From positions 52,614,750 to 52,678,749 of the forward strand of contig NC_087070.1 in the NCBI RefSeq assembly GCF_963678635.1: a stretch of DNA of 64,000 nt. The letters run 5' to 3'. The DNA comes from Symsagittifera roscoffensis. Lineage: Eukaryota > Xenacoelomorpha > Acoela > Convolutidae. Positions within the stretch are counted from its first letter, which is position 1. Every line of letters begins with the position of its first letter. Shown here piece by piece: positions 26,056 to 39,000 of this stretch. A model generated the notes under the pieces. That model ran no database searches and was not told where the DNA came from. It was given only the letters and a program-made list of their open reading frames with translations. A program made the translations under genes and the position numbers.

Positions 26056-26241
26056 ATTCGCTACTGGGTTAAATTTTGATGACCAAGTGTGCGTGAATCG
26101 ATCTATGTGCAAATTTCATATTTATTGGGCTATTTGCGGGGATATTTTTCAAAAATCTATGGTGGGTAACGGCAGATGAGCTAGAATTTTAATTTAAAAG
26201 GCTTGAAGTGTAGTGTAAGTATTTCTTCCTTTCTTTTTTAG

Positions 26242-26384
26242 CATGACGGTTTCCTTCTTTTTGTCGGGTGGGGTGAGTGAATTTGACTTGAGTCTGGAAA
26301 GGGACGGCAACAACATCGGATCCCCAATCTCCTCGCCCTTCATCGACACACCCCTCGTACCAGCCACCGCCTACAGCTACACTG
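26242..26384 (+). CDS. FN3 gene exon C
   Basis: Acceptor TTTTTTAG, donor GTTAGC, phase 2 to phase 1. Encodes the middle of an FN3 domain (GGVSEFDLSLERDG, then LVPATAYSYT), the classic position before the F strand. Confidence 0.8.
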
Positions 26385-27065
26385 GTTAGCACTCTCAACT
26401 CAATTCAATCCGTACGACACATATATATCTTCTTCATTCGGAATTGGATTCGTATGATCAATGTTAAACATGTAATGTGATGTGGCGTAAAGTGGGCAAT
26501 GAATACAATCAATACATATCAACGGGTTGAATTTGGCGAAATTGAGTGTGCGATTCATTCCATTCTGTTATACAGAAAGAATAGCAGTCTTGCAAAACGC
26601 CAGTCTTTTTTTGTGTAAAATTGAAGTACTTTCAAATTTTGGTTAGAAACAATCGATACACCCATGACGGTTTCTTTATTAAAGAAGTCAGCTTGTTTGC
26701 AATCTTATTAAAAGGTGGTCGTTCTGATCATTTAAACTGATCATTATACAACTTTTTAGTGGTTTTAAGTTATGGATAAAGATTGGTTAGTTTTGCTTGT
26801 GATGAGGCTAGAATTTTGACTATTTAAGAGTAATGAACGTAGTGAAGACTTTTATATAAGTCTTGCGGATTTTTTTCTTTGCTTTTTTTCAGGAAAAGTC
26901 CGAAAAGTCTCTAATAACTACAGATGTGCATTCATACATATTGATGCTTTTATTAATGCACTTAGGTATATATGCACTTTTTGAGTTCTATTGAAATTCA
27001 TCTGCTAAAAGTGACGTGAATGGCACTCTCCAAATACAAACGTGGAAATGGCGCGAAAAATGGCG

Positions 27066-27516
27066 CGATGAACGTAGTGAGTAGAGAGAAGTACTCTTAT
27101 ATAGGTCTTGCTGATTTTTTTTTGTTTTTGTTTTTCTCAGGAAAAAGTCTCAAAACTTGTTCACGGTCAATTTTGATTTTTCGCGGTTTGACTTAAGATT
27201 TTTTTTTAAGTTCAGTGCATTTCCAGTGTTAAAAAGGAAGGCTAACTCCGCTATCGAACAGCAAAAATGTAAAGGTCACGAAAAACGTGATGGACTTCTA
27301 ATTTCGAAAATGGAAATTAGTTACCAGATTTCCCAGTGAATTCTACCTGATGTTCCAGTTTTCTCAAATTGGATTAATTTTAACAAAAAAAGTGTCCATC
27401 ATAAATTGTTCTACAAATTCAAAGAGCTTTAAGGCCATCGATTTTTTTCTCCGAATTTCACAAGTTGACGATTTTTGAAAAAACAAGCCAGTTTTTGTTT
27501 TAGTTTCCTTGCGTTC
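27066..27516 (+). repeat. TIR-type dispersed repeat (AATGAACG family), short copy
   Basis: Starts ATGAACGTAGTGAG with 'actcttatatagg' and ends CTTGCGTTCATTACTC. At about 450 bp it is among the most compact copies. A truncated sister (26829-27060) abuts it upstream. Confidence 0.6.
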
Positions 27517-27879
27517 ATTACTCATTTCCAACTGTCAATTGGCTATGTTTTTATTAATGGTCACCCTATATGTTAAAGTATGATTGTAAAGTATTTATTA
27601 CTTACCAATCAATTTTCATAATTAGAAAATTTTAATTGTAAAACTTGACTGTAAACTTAAGAAAGAATAGAATCAAGTCGATTTGAAACACCAATCGATT
27701 CACCAGTTTTTTTATGAGATCTACTGAGACCTAGGAACAAAAATTATTAATAAGATGAGTATTGGACTAAGTAATTACACGACACTAGGCTACCGAAAAA
27801 AGATTACTGGCGTAAGGAACAGACAGTGTAATTCTATCTGAAATTACTCATTCAGATAGCAAACCAGTCTCATTTCAAT

Positions 27880-28215
27880 GGGGTGCGTACAGTAAACCGA
27901 TGTGTCAGTAAATTACCAGATCAGTAAACTGATTTACCTAATAGTTGCATCAATTGCGGAATTAAATTATTATAGAATAAATGTTCCACGAGCTAGAACA
28001 ATAATTCCAAAAGTACGGAGCGAGCGCATGGGAAGAGTTATTATATTCCATTTTCTGTTCTTTTTTTGTTTTGAGGAAAAAATTTGTCATTTTATAAAAA
28101 TGTCAGTTTTTAGTTAATGGTTTTACGTAATTCCATCATGAATTTTTGATTTACTGATCTGGTCCGCCTGTTTTCGGTTTACCGATACATCGATGTACTG
28201 ATTTACCACCCATCT
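27880..28215. repeat. Imperfect foldback segment
   Basis: The left part (GTAAACCGATGTGTCAGTAAATTACCAGATCAGTAAA in pieces) is complemented by the right part (GGTTTACCGATACATCGATGTACTGATTTACC). It may be a degraded MITE. A direct repeat GATAGCAAACCAG..CAT.TCA lies outside it at about 27856 and 28386. Confidence 0.4.
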
Positions 28216-28510
28216 CAAAAGTGAGAAAAAAGCGGCATTGACAAAAGTGCGGCATGTTCGACACTTGAGTGACTGGCAACTGACGATGAATGACATAGTT
28301 CAATAATGAAAACTAGGACTATTTTTTGCACCTTTTTTTTCAGTTTTTAATCATGCGACCGCAATCACGTCTGAAACTACTATGAGATAGCAAACCAGCC
28401 CCATCTCAGTATATTTTTAAATTTTAAAATCTAAGTATGAAGTCTACAAACGCTTGAAGCGAAGTGTTAAAATGAGAGTACCAATGAGTCATCGGTTAAC
28501 TTGGTCGCAG

Positions 28511-28663
28511 GGTTCCTGATTGGACATAATGGGGAGTTGAGTCCTGCCAGTCAAGTGGTATACATGTGTACCCACCCGGAACCCCCTCTGGACTTGTTTG
28601 AGGACAACTGCACCACAACCGAAGTGTCTGTCAAGTGGAGCAGCCCAGATGAACATCCCACTG
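28511..28663 (+). CDS. FN3 gene exon D
   Basis: Acceptor TCGCAG, donor GTAGGT, phase 1 to phase 1. Encodes the G strand of one FN3 domain, a linker with MCTHPEPP, then A-B-C strands of the next including VKW. Confidence 0.8.
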
Positions 28664-29859
28664 GTAGGTCATAAGGCCAAACCCCCCCCCCCCCCCATCA
28701 AACGTCAAATGGAAACCCCCTCCCCCATCAAACGTCAGATGGTGTCGAATGATGTATCATAAAAAAAGATATTTCATTGGTGATTTTAGCTGCAATGAAA
28801 AATTTAATAAATCAATCTCTCGTACTTTTTTTTAACTACAGCACTTGTTTGTTTTTACAGCAAACTATTTTTGTTCCGACTTTCGATACGAAAGTAACGG
28901 AATATTTGTGCTCGGGTGGGTTTTTTTTTCTTCAGACAAATTTCGACTTTTTAACTAGCCATTTTTGACGGAATTTTTTTATATCATTCGAAATCTATTG
29001 TTGTCCTGAGCTTATATTTGAAAAAAAAATTTGCCTTTGATCATTTTTCGTAAAGTTATGGGGGTTTAAAGATTGCCATTTTGGCCAATTTGGGACAATT
29101 AACGCGCGATATATTTCGCGCTATTAACGCGTTAGTCCGTATTAAAATCGTTCCAAATTGGTTGAAAGAAGCTTATTTGCCATAATTGATTTGTTACATG
29201 GAGCGAAATTTATCCTTTTGTATTTAATATGGCGTGTGGGGGATGATTTTCATAAAAAATTTCAAATTTTAGAAAAAAAAAATTTTCATTTGTTTTGATA
29301 CATTTAATTTTTTGATGTTATTACTGCTCCATGAAACCTCAAAAGGCAGTCGGAACATTCAGGGCTTCGCCCTGGTACGAGCAGTCATGTATTCGCTTCA
29401 AATTTATTTGCTAAAAAGAAGACGTAGTAAGACGACTCCAATTACGAAAGTACAAATGTACAAGTTTCGAACATAGACGTTTTTTCAGAATTTCAAGCGG
29501 ACTTAAGAAGTTACCTAGTGCACCAATTTTCTTTCGTAGGGTTAGTATGAAAAAAGATGTCAATCATAAAAGGTTCTTGAAATTCAAAGATTTTTGACGT
29601 GAAAGAGCCTCAACTTTTCCAAGTTTGAAATTTGACAAACTTTCAAAAATGGCCATTTTTTCGGTTTCTTTGAATTCCTTGGCTGTTTTCTTACTGTCGG
29701 TAAGCATATTCCAATTGGGCACTTTTTCATCCTCGGGGCGTAAAACCTAAACATTTAAAACATGTCTGTTCAAAAACTTTTTCTGTTTTTGTTTCCGGCG
29801 CGTCTCAATTTTCAATCATTTGATCATAGTTGTACCTTATTGGTCTGTATATATCTTAG
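28664..29859 (+). other. Intron D-E
   Basis: Begins with poly-C and a short tandem duplication (ATCAAACGTCA.ATGG twice near 28698 and 28725). Contains a full copy of the hairpin-ended repeat (28868-29386). Ends TATATCTTAG. Confidence 0.65.
28868..29386 (+). repeat. Hairpin-ended ~520-bp repeat, copy 1
   Basis: Left end GTTCCGACTTTCGATACGAA contains an ACTTTCG/CGAAAGT hairpin. The right end has AGTCGGAAC, then CAGGGC-TTC-GCCCTG hairpin and GAGCAGTC. The middle has ATTAACGCGCGATATATTTC and its partial inverted repeat. Other copies: 57797-58323 (+), 63234-63755 (-), 63966-64000 (+, cut by window end). Confidence 0.8.
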
Positions 29860-30129
29860 GATACTATGCCATGCTCGATCGTCTCGAAACTTCTCTCGTC
29901 ACCGCGGTGGACGCTGCCGGAACAACCGCGCGGATATCGGCGTACGGGAATGCCGTGAACGGAGTAACAGCCAGAGACGAAACCGACGATTTGACAGATT
30001 TGGTCGACGGGGGAACTGCCGGTGGAACTTTGTCTCCTGCCGCCCAGTACAAAGTGAGTGTGACCGGGTGTATCGACTGCAATGCGACTGACTTCGAAGC
30101 ACTTCGTCTGGACGAAACAACTGATCCAG
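29860..30129 (+). CDS. FN3 gene exon E
   Basis: Acceptor TATCTTAG, donor GTCAGC, phase 1 to phase 1. At 270 nt it is the longest exon here. It covers C' to G strands of an FN3 domain with LSPAAQYKVSVTGC and a following CIDC pair, and the start of the next linker. Confidence 0.8.
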
Positions 30130-30631
30130 GTCAGCAGTTACTTCTGATCTATTTAACTACCCCCACCCTAACTGCAGATGGGGTCAGATATCGTTAATAG
30201 GGAGAGCATTCGCATAGGTTTAACTGATGAGTTTGTCGAGTTGAGGGCTGGATTTTATTTAATATTTATCATAAGGGATGGGACAAGGGGTTGCGGGGCG
30301 AGGGGGGTGGTCGACGCTGCCGGACTTAAAGGATAGGACGAGGGAATGGAGGAAAAAATGCTACATTTATTCACTTAGATCCATTTGTTCACTTAGCCAA
30401 AGTTAATCTTCACCATACTTGGACTAGATTGATTTCAAAAGATGGGGAAAACATTTCTGGGGCAATAAAACATGCGATACAATAACATGTATACTTTTTA
30501 AATTGCGTTAATTTGCAATTTTTTTAAACGATGATATCGACTTTTCATACTTACAATTTACAGTGTGAGACTTTTCAGGATGAAACTACCAAGTTTTCCT
30601 TAATGATAACAATATGATGATTGAATTTCAG
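30130..30631 (+). other. Intron E-F
   Basis: About 500 nt, AT-rich after a short G-rich patch near 30290-30310. Ends GAATTTCAG. Nothing else seen. Confidence 0.65.
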
Positions 30632-30779
30632 GTATTGTTCTTCTTGAACTGTGTAGCCAGTTTGCCGTGATTGACGTGTACACGAGACCCGAACTGCCGA
30701 CTTGCACAGTTGTGCCTGAGGACATGTTTGTGATGCAAATAGACGCCACTCCAAACGCAGCAGACGCCAACCCCACCAG
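30632..30779 (+). CDS. FN3 gene exon F
   Basis: Acceptor ATTTCAG, donor GTTCGA, phase 1 to phase 2. Encodes a linker (YTRPELPTC) and A-B strands of an FN3 domain. The donor is weak. The next in-phase exon is 22.6 kb away because retroelement copy 2 sits in this intron, 153 bp downstream. Confidence 0.75.
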
Positions 30780-30932
30780 GTTCGAGCTCATTTAACCTTT
30801 TGCGATTTGCTAACTTGTGAAAAATGAGACTTGCAAAAATTTCGGGTGGATAGAAGTAAATAAAAAGAGTAATCTGCTAATTTTTAAAGAAAGCAAGAAA
30901 AAGAAAAAAATGTGCAACATATTTAACACTTT

Positions 30933-31342
30933 TGGAACCTGATCTAAACTATATTTTATGATTGGATAAATTGGATTTTTTACCACTGTAAAGTATTTAA
31001 TATTAACCAATCATAATCCATCTTACTAACAACCCACTTATTTGTAAGTGCTGAAATTACTTGTAATTTCAGCACCAGAGAGATTTGAATTTAACTTAGA
31101 AATTAGTTGTCTCTCCACGAGAACATCAGCAGCCGCAACAAACCAGTATACCCTAGATCTATTGAGCCTAGCAGAGACTAGTTAAACACCCTGAGACTAG
31201 AAAGTATAAGAGTAAGATTAGGATCGGTATTAGACTAAGAAGTTGCACGAATCTATCCGGCCGAAAATAAGATAGCGTGACGAGCAGACGGTGTACCCTA
31301 TCCGAAATTACTCTATGAGTTAACCACATCGGTTCTAACTCA
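30933..31342 (+). repeat. 5' LTR of copy 2
   Basis: 410 bp, begins TGGAACC and ends TCTAACTCA. Contains a perfect hairpin GTGCTGAAATTAC (31048-31060), loop TT, GTAATTTCAGCAC (31063-31075). Early TATATTTTA and CCAAT-like AACCAATC are candidate promoter elements. Confidence 0.93.
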
Positions 31343-31344
31343 TC

Positions 31345-31362
31345 TGGTGCGACCATAAGTCT
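31345..31362 (+). promoter_or_regulatory. Primer binding site, copy 2
   Basis: TGGTGCGACCATAAGTCT two nucleotides after the 5' LTR, identical to copy 1 over this stretch. Confidence 0.7.
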
Positions 31363-31429
31363 CGAATAAGACCTTAATAGCTTAGAACTAACCAAAAATA
31401 GATTAGAAATTAGACAAAACATTTTCAAA

Positions 31430-31663
31430 ATGTTATACGATAATAATTTAATCGAAATGTCTCTACGACTCAATAGATCAGAGCCAATATTCCGAAAAAT
31501 AATAGAACTACCCGGAATTGGAAGAAAACCTCGAACAAGAGACGACATACGACAAAGTAGAAACTTACCATATAGTTTTATGATTGTACGGCAAAAGCCA
31601 ACACAAACTTTTATATTTAGAGTCTTATTAGCAATGAATTTAGATTTTCATCTGCAAACATAA
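31430..31663 (+). CDS. Small conserved ORF after 5' LTR (77 aa), copy 2
   Basis: Same length and start context as copy 1 at 20834-21067, with about seven substitutions such as K/R, Y/F and I/V. It remains intact in an otherwise degraded element, which hints at past protein-level constraint, although it is short enough to have escaped damage by chance. Confidence 0.55.
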   Translation: MLYDNNLIEMSLRLNRSEPIFRKIIELPGIGRKPRTRDDIRQSRNLPYSFMIVRQKPTQTFIFRVLLAMNLDFHLQT

Positions 31664-31987
31664 AATTTTGATGTCAATCTTCATGATCATTTCAGGCGCT
31701 AAACAAAATTATTAATGTACAATAACGATTGATAAAAAGATCTCAGATCGTTTTCTAAATTTCTGCAGTCTTATATAAAACATATTTGAAAAATATTTAT
31801 TGAAAATGAAAACAAAAATTAGTAGCATGACAATAAATTGTTAGTAATCATAAATCATCTGTTGTCCCAGCTTCATCACCTAAACATAACAGCAATCATA
31901 AGCTCACTAATATCATTAAAATACTAAATCTTTTTATTAAATAAATTTAAACCATTTTAAATTTAAATTCACTTAATTTTAAAACCA

Positions 31988-32072
31988 GATCATCAAGGCT
32001 TATCCTTGGATCTTAATTAATTTTCTATTTCACTAAATTTAAAACCTGATCATCAAGGCCTATCCTTGGATC
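31988..32072 (+). repeat. Two tandem leader hairpins, copy 2
   Basis: GATCATCAAGG-CTTAT-CCTTGGATC at 31988-32012 and a CCTAT-loop version at 32048-32072. Stems match copy 1; the only change between the two units lies in the loop. Confidence 0.75.
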
Positions 32073-32393
32073 AAAAAAGAACAATTTTGTTCTCCCCCAC
32101 CCACTTAGCAAGTGTCTAACGACCTCAAACGTCGATTCACTATCCAACCCTTCCAAAAGACCCAGGATTAATAGAAATTTTTTAATAAGACTAACCATTC
32201 AAATTAAGATAAACAGTGAAGAACTCCGGTTATTCATCCTTCACTTGAACCCTCCTCTTACCAGACCCAGGATAGATCTTAGACTTAGTAAGTTTAAAAT
32301 AGTATCTAACGAACTACTTGCGTTCTAATTATACCTGAACCTTGTGGATCGATTTACTATTCTCCAACCCTTGAACACAATCACTACCCCTAA

Positions 32394-32409
32394 GTAAGAT
32401 TAAGTAAGT
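32394..32409 (+). promoter_or_regulatory. Tandem splice-donor-like motifs in leader, copy 2
   Basis: GTAAGA and GTAAGT 10 nt apart, positionally equivalent to 20098-20083 of copy 1. Confidence 0.45.
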
Positions 32410-32588
32410 TAACACCTTAGCTTAGATTAGCCACGAGAAAGTAAAAAATCATTCTTCGGAATCCATATACTTTTCTCTCCAACCCTAAATAAAAGACCCA
32501 GGTTAAGCTAACCAAAAAATCGTAAGGACCAACAGTCTAAGAAAATAAAAATACCTAACAACTTTTTGCATCCCTCATCCTAAACCTT

Positions 32589-33054
32589 ATGTCATTCAAA
32601 AATCTAGGAAATAAGCAAACAATCGTTTTACACAACTGTGAGATAGATAACAAAAATACGATCTTGTAATCACACCTCATACACAAACAGTTGGATACAT
32701 TAGAAGAAAACGACAAACAATAAAAAGAAAAATTATAAACAAACAAAGACAAATCACACGAAAAAGATTTTCAAAAAATAGAAACGCATTTTCCGAATGA
32801 GAAACCAGCAGTTTAGATGAACTCTACAAATTAAAAGAATCAATTGATAAAAATTGTCCCATTCACGATCAATTATATTTTTCCGATTCAGAAACAACTT
32901 CAAATTTATCAAAAAGAAGAAAAAGAAGAATAAAAAAGCAATACAAACACAAACCAGTACACCTGTATAACTGGAATCAACCAATTAGACACATTGATAG
33001 CTATATATTAACAGTCATCAAACGAAAAAATGAGCCACACTCAAAGTGACGATA
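32589..33054 (+). pseudogene. Remnant of basic 155-aa protein gene
   Basis: The ATG at 32589 and first ~22 codons match copy 1, then a one-base loss leads to TAA at 32667-32669. Later blocks, including the Ser-Asp patch and the terminal WNQPI segment, are recognisable up to the gag ATG at 33030. Confidence 0.75.
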
Positions 33055-36000
33055 GTCCAGATGACGAAGAGCTTTACCCCTTCCTCATAGATGCACCCGA
33101 TAATAGAGGGCAGCATGATTTTTGCAAGAATTTACTCGTAAATTTGTTTGAACCCGGAATCAGTCCATGCAAAGCAGAATTCCCAGATATAAAAATCAAA
33201 AGACAAATTATTGAACATTATTTAAAAGACATATGTAACTTAACACAACAATATGGAATCTACACCATAGAATTCAGCACACCAAATACGAATCATCGTA
33301 AATATGTAATTCAAACAGACGATCTTGAATTAGAATTTTAAAAAGTATTCCTAGAATATATCAAAAGCATACAATATCACAATTCACAAAGAGCAAACTC
33401 TATATTCACTAATGAAGTTTTTGTAAAAATATATACCTATATTTCTAGATTAGAAAAAAACACAATTTCAAAGTATCTCACCAACTGAAACATCCAAACA
33501 TACAAAAGTACGAAATGAAATTGCATTATTTTCAACTTTTCTACATATAATCAAAGAAAATTTCACTAAAGATGATATTTCACAACACACTAAACATGAC
33601 TTACAAAAAATTTTGGCATGGTTTATAATAGATTATTTCACACATAATTTAGACTTAATTTCACAAGCAAGAAAAAATTTCAGACTTCAAAATTCAAATG
33701 ATGACACTGCCATTACAGAACAATCAGACTACGTTTGGGACCCTGAATGGTCTCATCCTACATTTATAAAAAGCCCACAATCTATCTCAAGTCAAGCAAT
33801 AAGTACAATATCTTATCACAGAGATTATGTAAAAGTAATACCACTAACGATTGATGCAACACCATTAAACTACAATACATTTTTACCTGATACACGAAAT
33901 AACAGTTTAAATTCGACACGTATGTTCTCATTATTGGAATCTCCCGAAAACATCGACGAATTCAGTAAATTTTCCAGATAATCCACAACCTACACAGGAT
34001 TATACTGAAAATTACCCATTCTTCCAACAAAATAAAAATAACCAATACACACCATTTAATACAAACTATTTATCATCCGATGAAGATGATTATCACCAAC
34101 CAGATATTTTTGCACCATATACTAAAGAATATCGCACACAAAGACCACGACAATCTCAACCATCTCGAAATATGAAAATTTACCCACAAAACCCAACAGA
34201 TGTACAACATCCACAACAAATGCATATACAAAATCCCTTTAACATACAATCTTCTCAACCAATACAACCACAAAATCCAATGTCAATGCGTTCTTATCAA
34301 CCAACTCAAATGCAAAATGAACTACCGCTTTCATATTACCTTCAGCAACACGTGATAACAAAAAATCAACTTTCAAATTTTTCGCAAATGCCAAATGCCG
34401 CAGAATCACTACAGATGACAATGAATCCATACCTCATGGGTGGATCATCAATAACATCCAATAAACCACTGATGGTATTTACAGGAACAGATCCTGAATA
34501 TTCTGTAGAAGATTATTTAAATGCAGTAACAGCAAATTTAATTTTAAATATAGGACCTGAACCAATTAATACGCCACTACATCAAAATTGGATACATAGA
34601 CGCAGAGCATTGATACAAACAACCTTAGATGATGCAGCTCAAAAATGGTTTTCTGTATTACCAATAGAAATAAAATCAGACTGGAAAAGATTTACACAAG
34701 ACTTTTCAAAAATGTTTGACTCCGAAAGAAATAAACAACACCAAAGAGTTTTATGTAATGAAATTCGCAGATTACCAAATGAAACCATCAAACAATTAGC
34801 AGTACGCATCGAAACACTAGTTCGAAACGCATATTCACTTAATACACATGACTATCAAAAAACACAAAAATGACAGAAATTTTAACGATGACCTTAACAC
34901 CTCAATTAAGGAAAATAGCAACAAAAAAGGGAGCATCTCATCCTTCCTCAATTCGAGAGCCAGATTTAGATTTTCGAAAACTAGTAGACAAACTAGAGCA
35001 AGCGGAAATCACAATGAAACTTGAAGAAACTGAAAATCTTAAACTACAATATGTTAATCGAATTGAAACAAACACTACACAAATAAATAACATACAGGAA
35101 TCAGATACAGACCTAATTCAAAGAATCACTGAAATACTAAATATCTATGAAAAACATCCAAATTTTAAAGGCAAACCATCCATCAAAAAATGGTGTAATT
35201 TTTGCCGACGATACGGACACAGTCTTTCCGAATGTAGACAAAAACAACAAGATAATCAGAATAAACCTCAAAAGCATAAAGAACCAAATAAATCGTTCTA
35301 TCAATATATGAAAAAAGATCAAAATCTACCAAACAAACATATATATAGTAATAATAGTTCAGGAAAACCACTTCCGAACAACACCAATTACACAAGGAAT
35401 CAATCACCATAAAACTCAAGTTATAGAGGAAGATCACCAGAACGAAGAAATACACAAAATTCCTCACAAAATAATTATAATCGATCAAATAGTCGAAATA
35501 ACTATTCAAGATCAAATTCCAATGCAACACAATTTGTTTCTAGATCCAGTTCCCAATCAAACCCAAGAAATAAACACTATTCGAATAATCAATCACGAAA
35601 CTCATCATACAACAGGAATAGAAACTATTCACATAATAGAAATAGAAGTTATTCGAACAATCGAAATCAGAATTACCCGAACAATCGATCAAGATATAAC
35701 TCGTATAATAGATCAAACTATCACAGATCAAATGACAATTATCAAAACAGATCACGGAACAATTCATAAAAATCGAAATTCAAGATATAATAATCAATAT
35801 AGAAATTATTCCCAGTCACCACACAGGAATAATAACCATTATAATAATTCCAAACATCGATACAGAAGTAGTACATCAAAACATCAAAGACATATTAATC
35901 AAGTACAGTCAAATGAAGAAACAACATCAGACCCCCCAGGTATTGATGACACAGGAAGTAACGAACTACAACTAAATCAAATAAACTGTGGATCATCAGA

Positions 36001-39000
36001 TACAGAAAGTGATACAGAAAATACTATCTCCGTAAATATGATAACAGTCGAAAACGACTATGAACCTATCATATATGAACAACCTTTTACATCACATATA
36101 TACGAAAATCAATTGGAACTCCTTCACAATTATTATATTGAACCCATCGATACTACACAAATTACACAAGAAGTAAACGAAATTAACACGGTAATTAAAC
36201 CCGATGAAAAAGACAAAACAAAATGTTCAAACACAAATCATATTTATCAAAATATACAAAACGAACAACCCAGAGAAAAAATTTGGACAATACCATTTCT
36301 CTTAGAAAGTCCAAGAAACAAAGAATTTCAACTACCAGATCTTGAAATTGATTTTTTTATTGATTCAGGAGTAGAATCAAACATAATTAATATTCCCACA
36401 TGAAATCAAAACATTACATCCAAAATTAACGCCTCTTGCAACCTCTAGTAAACTAGCCACAGCACAAGGATCAACATTAGTAAATTATGGAAAAATCCAA
36501 TTATTCCTTCTTCCCACAAGAACAATGGAACAAAATAAAATTCTAAACAAACCATTTAAACAAATATTCCATATTACTGATATTAAGCACAATATCATTG
36601 GCATACCATTTATATCAAAATATATACCAACAAGCAACATCCTAAATAGTAAAATACTAATCAAAGATAAATACACAAAAAAAAATACAGCTCTAACATT
36701 TTTTCAAAGATTAAACAAACAACCACCATTCTTCTCAAAATTTTATCCAATTTATTACCAACAACGGAAACACCTGAAACCATTATCAGGAAATATATAT
36801 AACTTTTCAATAAAACAAGTTCACCAGTATGATAAAAGTCAAAATAAACAACAACTTTTTATGTCAGACTTTGAATTTAAACCTATTCACAAGTTTTTCA
36901 AAATCACGATCTCATCTATAAAAATTTTGAAAAACACGAATTCCGACATCATTTCGTTACACGTGTATAACAATACACCGTATCAAGTAACATTACCCTT
37001 AGGACTTTTAGGATATTGCGAAACAAACGCTACAATCTCACCCATACATGAAGTAGCCTACCGCGTAAATATTATAATCTAATTATTAGATATTTGCCAA
37101 TCCACAATTCTTGACGAAGAATTATCCATAAATAACATAATAAGCAATGAAAAGAGAAACACAGATTACTTCACAAAAACACCATATTTTAAACCAACGT
37201 TCAATATAACAAATTACACAAAAGAACAACAACAATTTTTAACGATGTTTAATTTTGAACCTTCACAAATTACACAAATCGATTTTGACAAACTAGCAAA
37301 ACAACTGTTAAAATATTCAACAGTCTACGCAACATCAAAATTTGATGTTGGGAAAATCAGTTCATCACTACATCTCCCGTTAAAACCTGACGCAGTTTTC
37401 AAAAAACAAAGAGCTAGTAAAGTACCAATTCATTTACACGACAAAGTAAATAGATTACTTGATATTTTAGAACAATACAAAATTATCTCACTAGTAAATA
37501 AAGAAGAACAACCAAAAGGTAGCACATTTATTAACCCTGTTATCATTCTAACAAAAGGAGAATTATAAAAAATAGTTTTAGACGCTAGATACTTCAATTC
37601 ACTAATTGACGAATCGAAATGCAATTGGCCTATTGAACCAAAACAAGTTATCTTAACAAAAATAAACGGAAAATACTTTACAACCGCAGATATGAATAGT
37701 GCATAAAATCAAATGCCACTAGATGAACAATCACGACGTTTAACACAATTTGTTATTGGAAATCAACAATACGAATTTAACCGCCTATTCTATGGAATTT
37801 CCATAGGACCAGCAGCATTTTCAGCTGTCATGAGTAAAATTTTTAGACCACTAATACTCAAGAAAAACGCAATCACCTATTTGGATGATGTTTTTATGCA
37901 ATCACAGACAAAAGAAGAAATGTTTACAGTTTTAGAGCACTTATCATAAAATACTTCAGAACGAAAATCTGAAGGCCGCCCCCGATAAATCACACTTCTT
38001 TTTGACACGAGTTAAATTTTTAGGACATAATATAGAAAGAAACACAATCACTCCATTAAAATCACGCATTGATGCTATTCAAAAACTTAAACCACCAACA
38101 AACAAAAAGAAAATCCAAGAATTCCTGGGAATGTTAAATTTCTTAAGCAAGTACGTTTATAAAATGCAATCATATTTAAGACCGTTCTATAATATCCTCA
38201 GACAACAAAATAATTTTGAATGGACCACTGAACATCAAACACGATTTGAAGAAATTAAAAAACTTTTAACTGAACAAATTTCAAACACAATTCCAGATCC
38301 AAATCAACCATTCTATGCAATGTGCGATGCTTCAAATTTTGGCATCGGCGCAGCATTACTACAATCACATAGTGGTACAAATAAAATGAACCTTATATCA
38401 GCAAATTCCCGATTATTCACACAAGCAGAGTTACGACTCTCAACTCTAATGAGAGAATGTACAGCTATAATTTATACACTCACAGAATATGAATTTCTGA
38501 TACTTGGATCAAAACATCCAACAATTCTATTCACAGATCATACACCAATCATTTTTCTTTTTACACAAAAGTCAAATCCCAATCACCGAGTTTATAGATT
38601 TCAATTAATTCTAATGAAATTTCCAAACTTACATATAGTTTGGACAGCAGGAAAGAATCTTGCATTACCAGATACATTAAGTCGAAATACACCACCTGAA
38701 ATACTTACACGAAAAACTACAGTTGAAATACCAAAAAATATAAAATTTTACCTTGCAAAAGACGAAACATCTCGCTTTACTTAGATTGCCAAAATAATCA
38801 CTACGAAGTTGATCTACTAGGAACCTCAACTTTCAAACTAATTCCATACTCACAATGGATAAAAAATAACACGCAACAAAAACGAATAAAACAACACTCG
38901 CATAAAAAAGATTTTTTTCCATTAATTGAAAAAGAAAATTTAACTGATAAAATAAATTTATCAGGACCACAAACATATGATTCAAAATACACAATAAATC

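Larger units (their letters stand above)
23204..26241 (+). other. Intron B-C, repeat-rich
   Basis: 3 kb without exons. Holds copies or fragments of the AATGAACG dispersed family (24031-24586 and from 24626), and a decayed hAT-like MITE relative at about 25805-26055. Ends in TTCTTTTTTAG. Confidence 0.65.
26385..28510 (+). other. Intron C-D, repeat-rich
   Basis: Contains two AATGAACG-family left ends (about 26829 and 27066), the second running to about 27516, and a foldback-like segment at about 27880-28215. Ends TTGGTCGCAG. No exon seen. Confidence 0.6.

Noticed and set aside
29864-30120. Minus-strand frames over exon E
   Set aside because: Shadows of a GC-rich exon; the + strand frame fits splice phases and the FN3 pattern.
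31168-31548. 126-codon minus-strand frame across the 5' LTR of copy 2
   Set aside because: It is antisense of the LTR, PBS and ORF77; the matching frame in copy 1 is not open over the same span.
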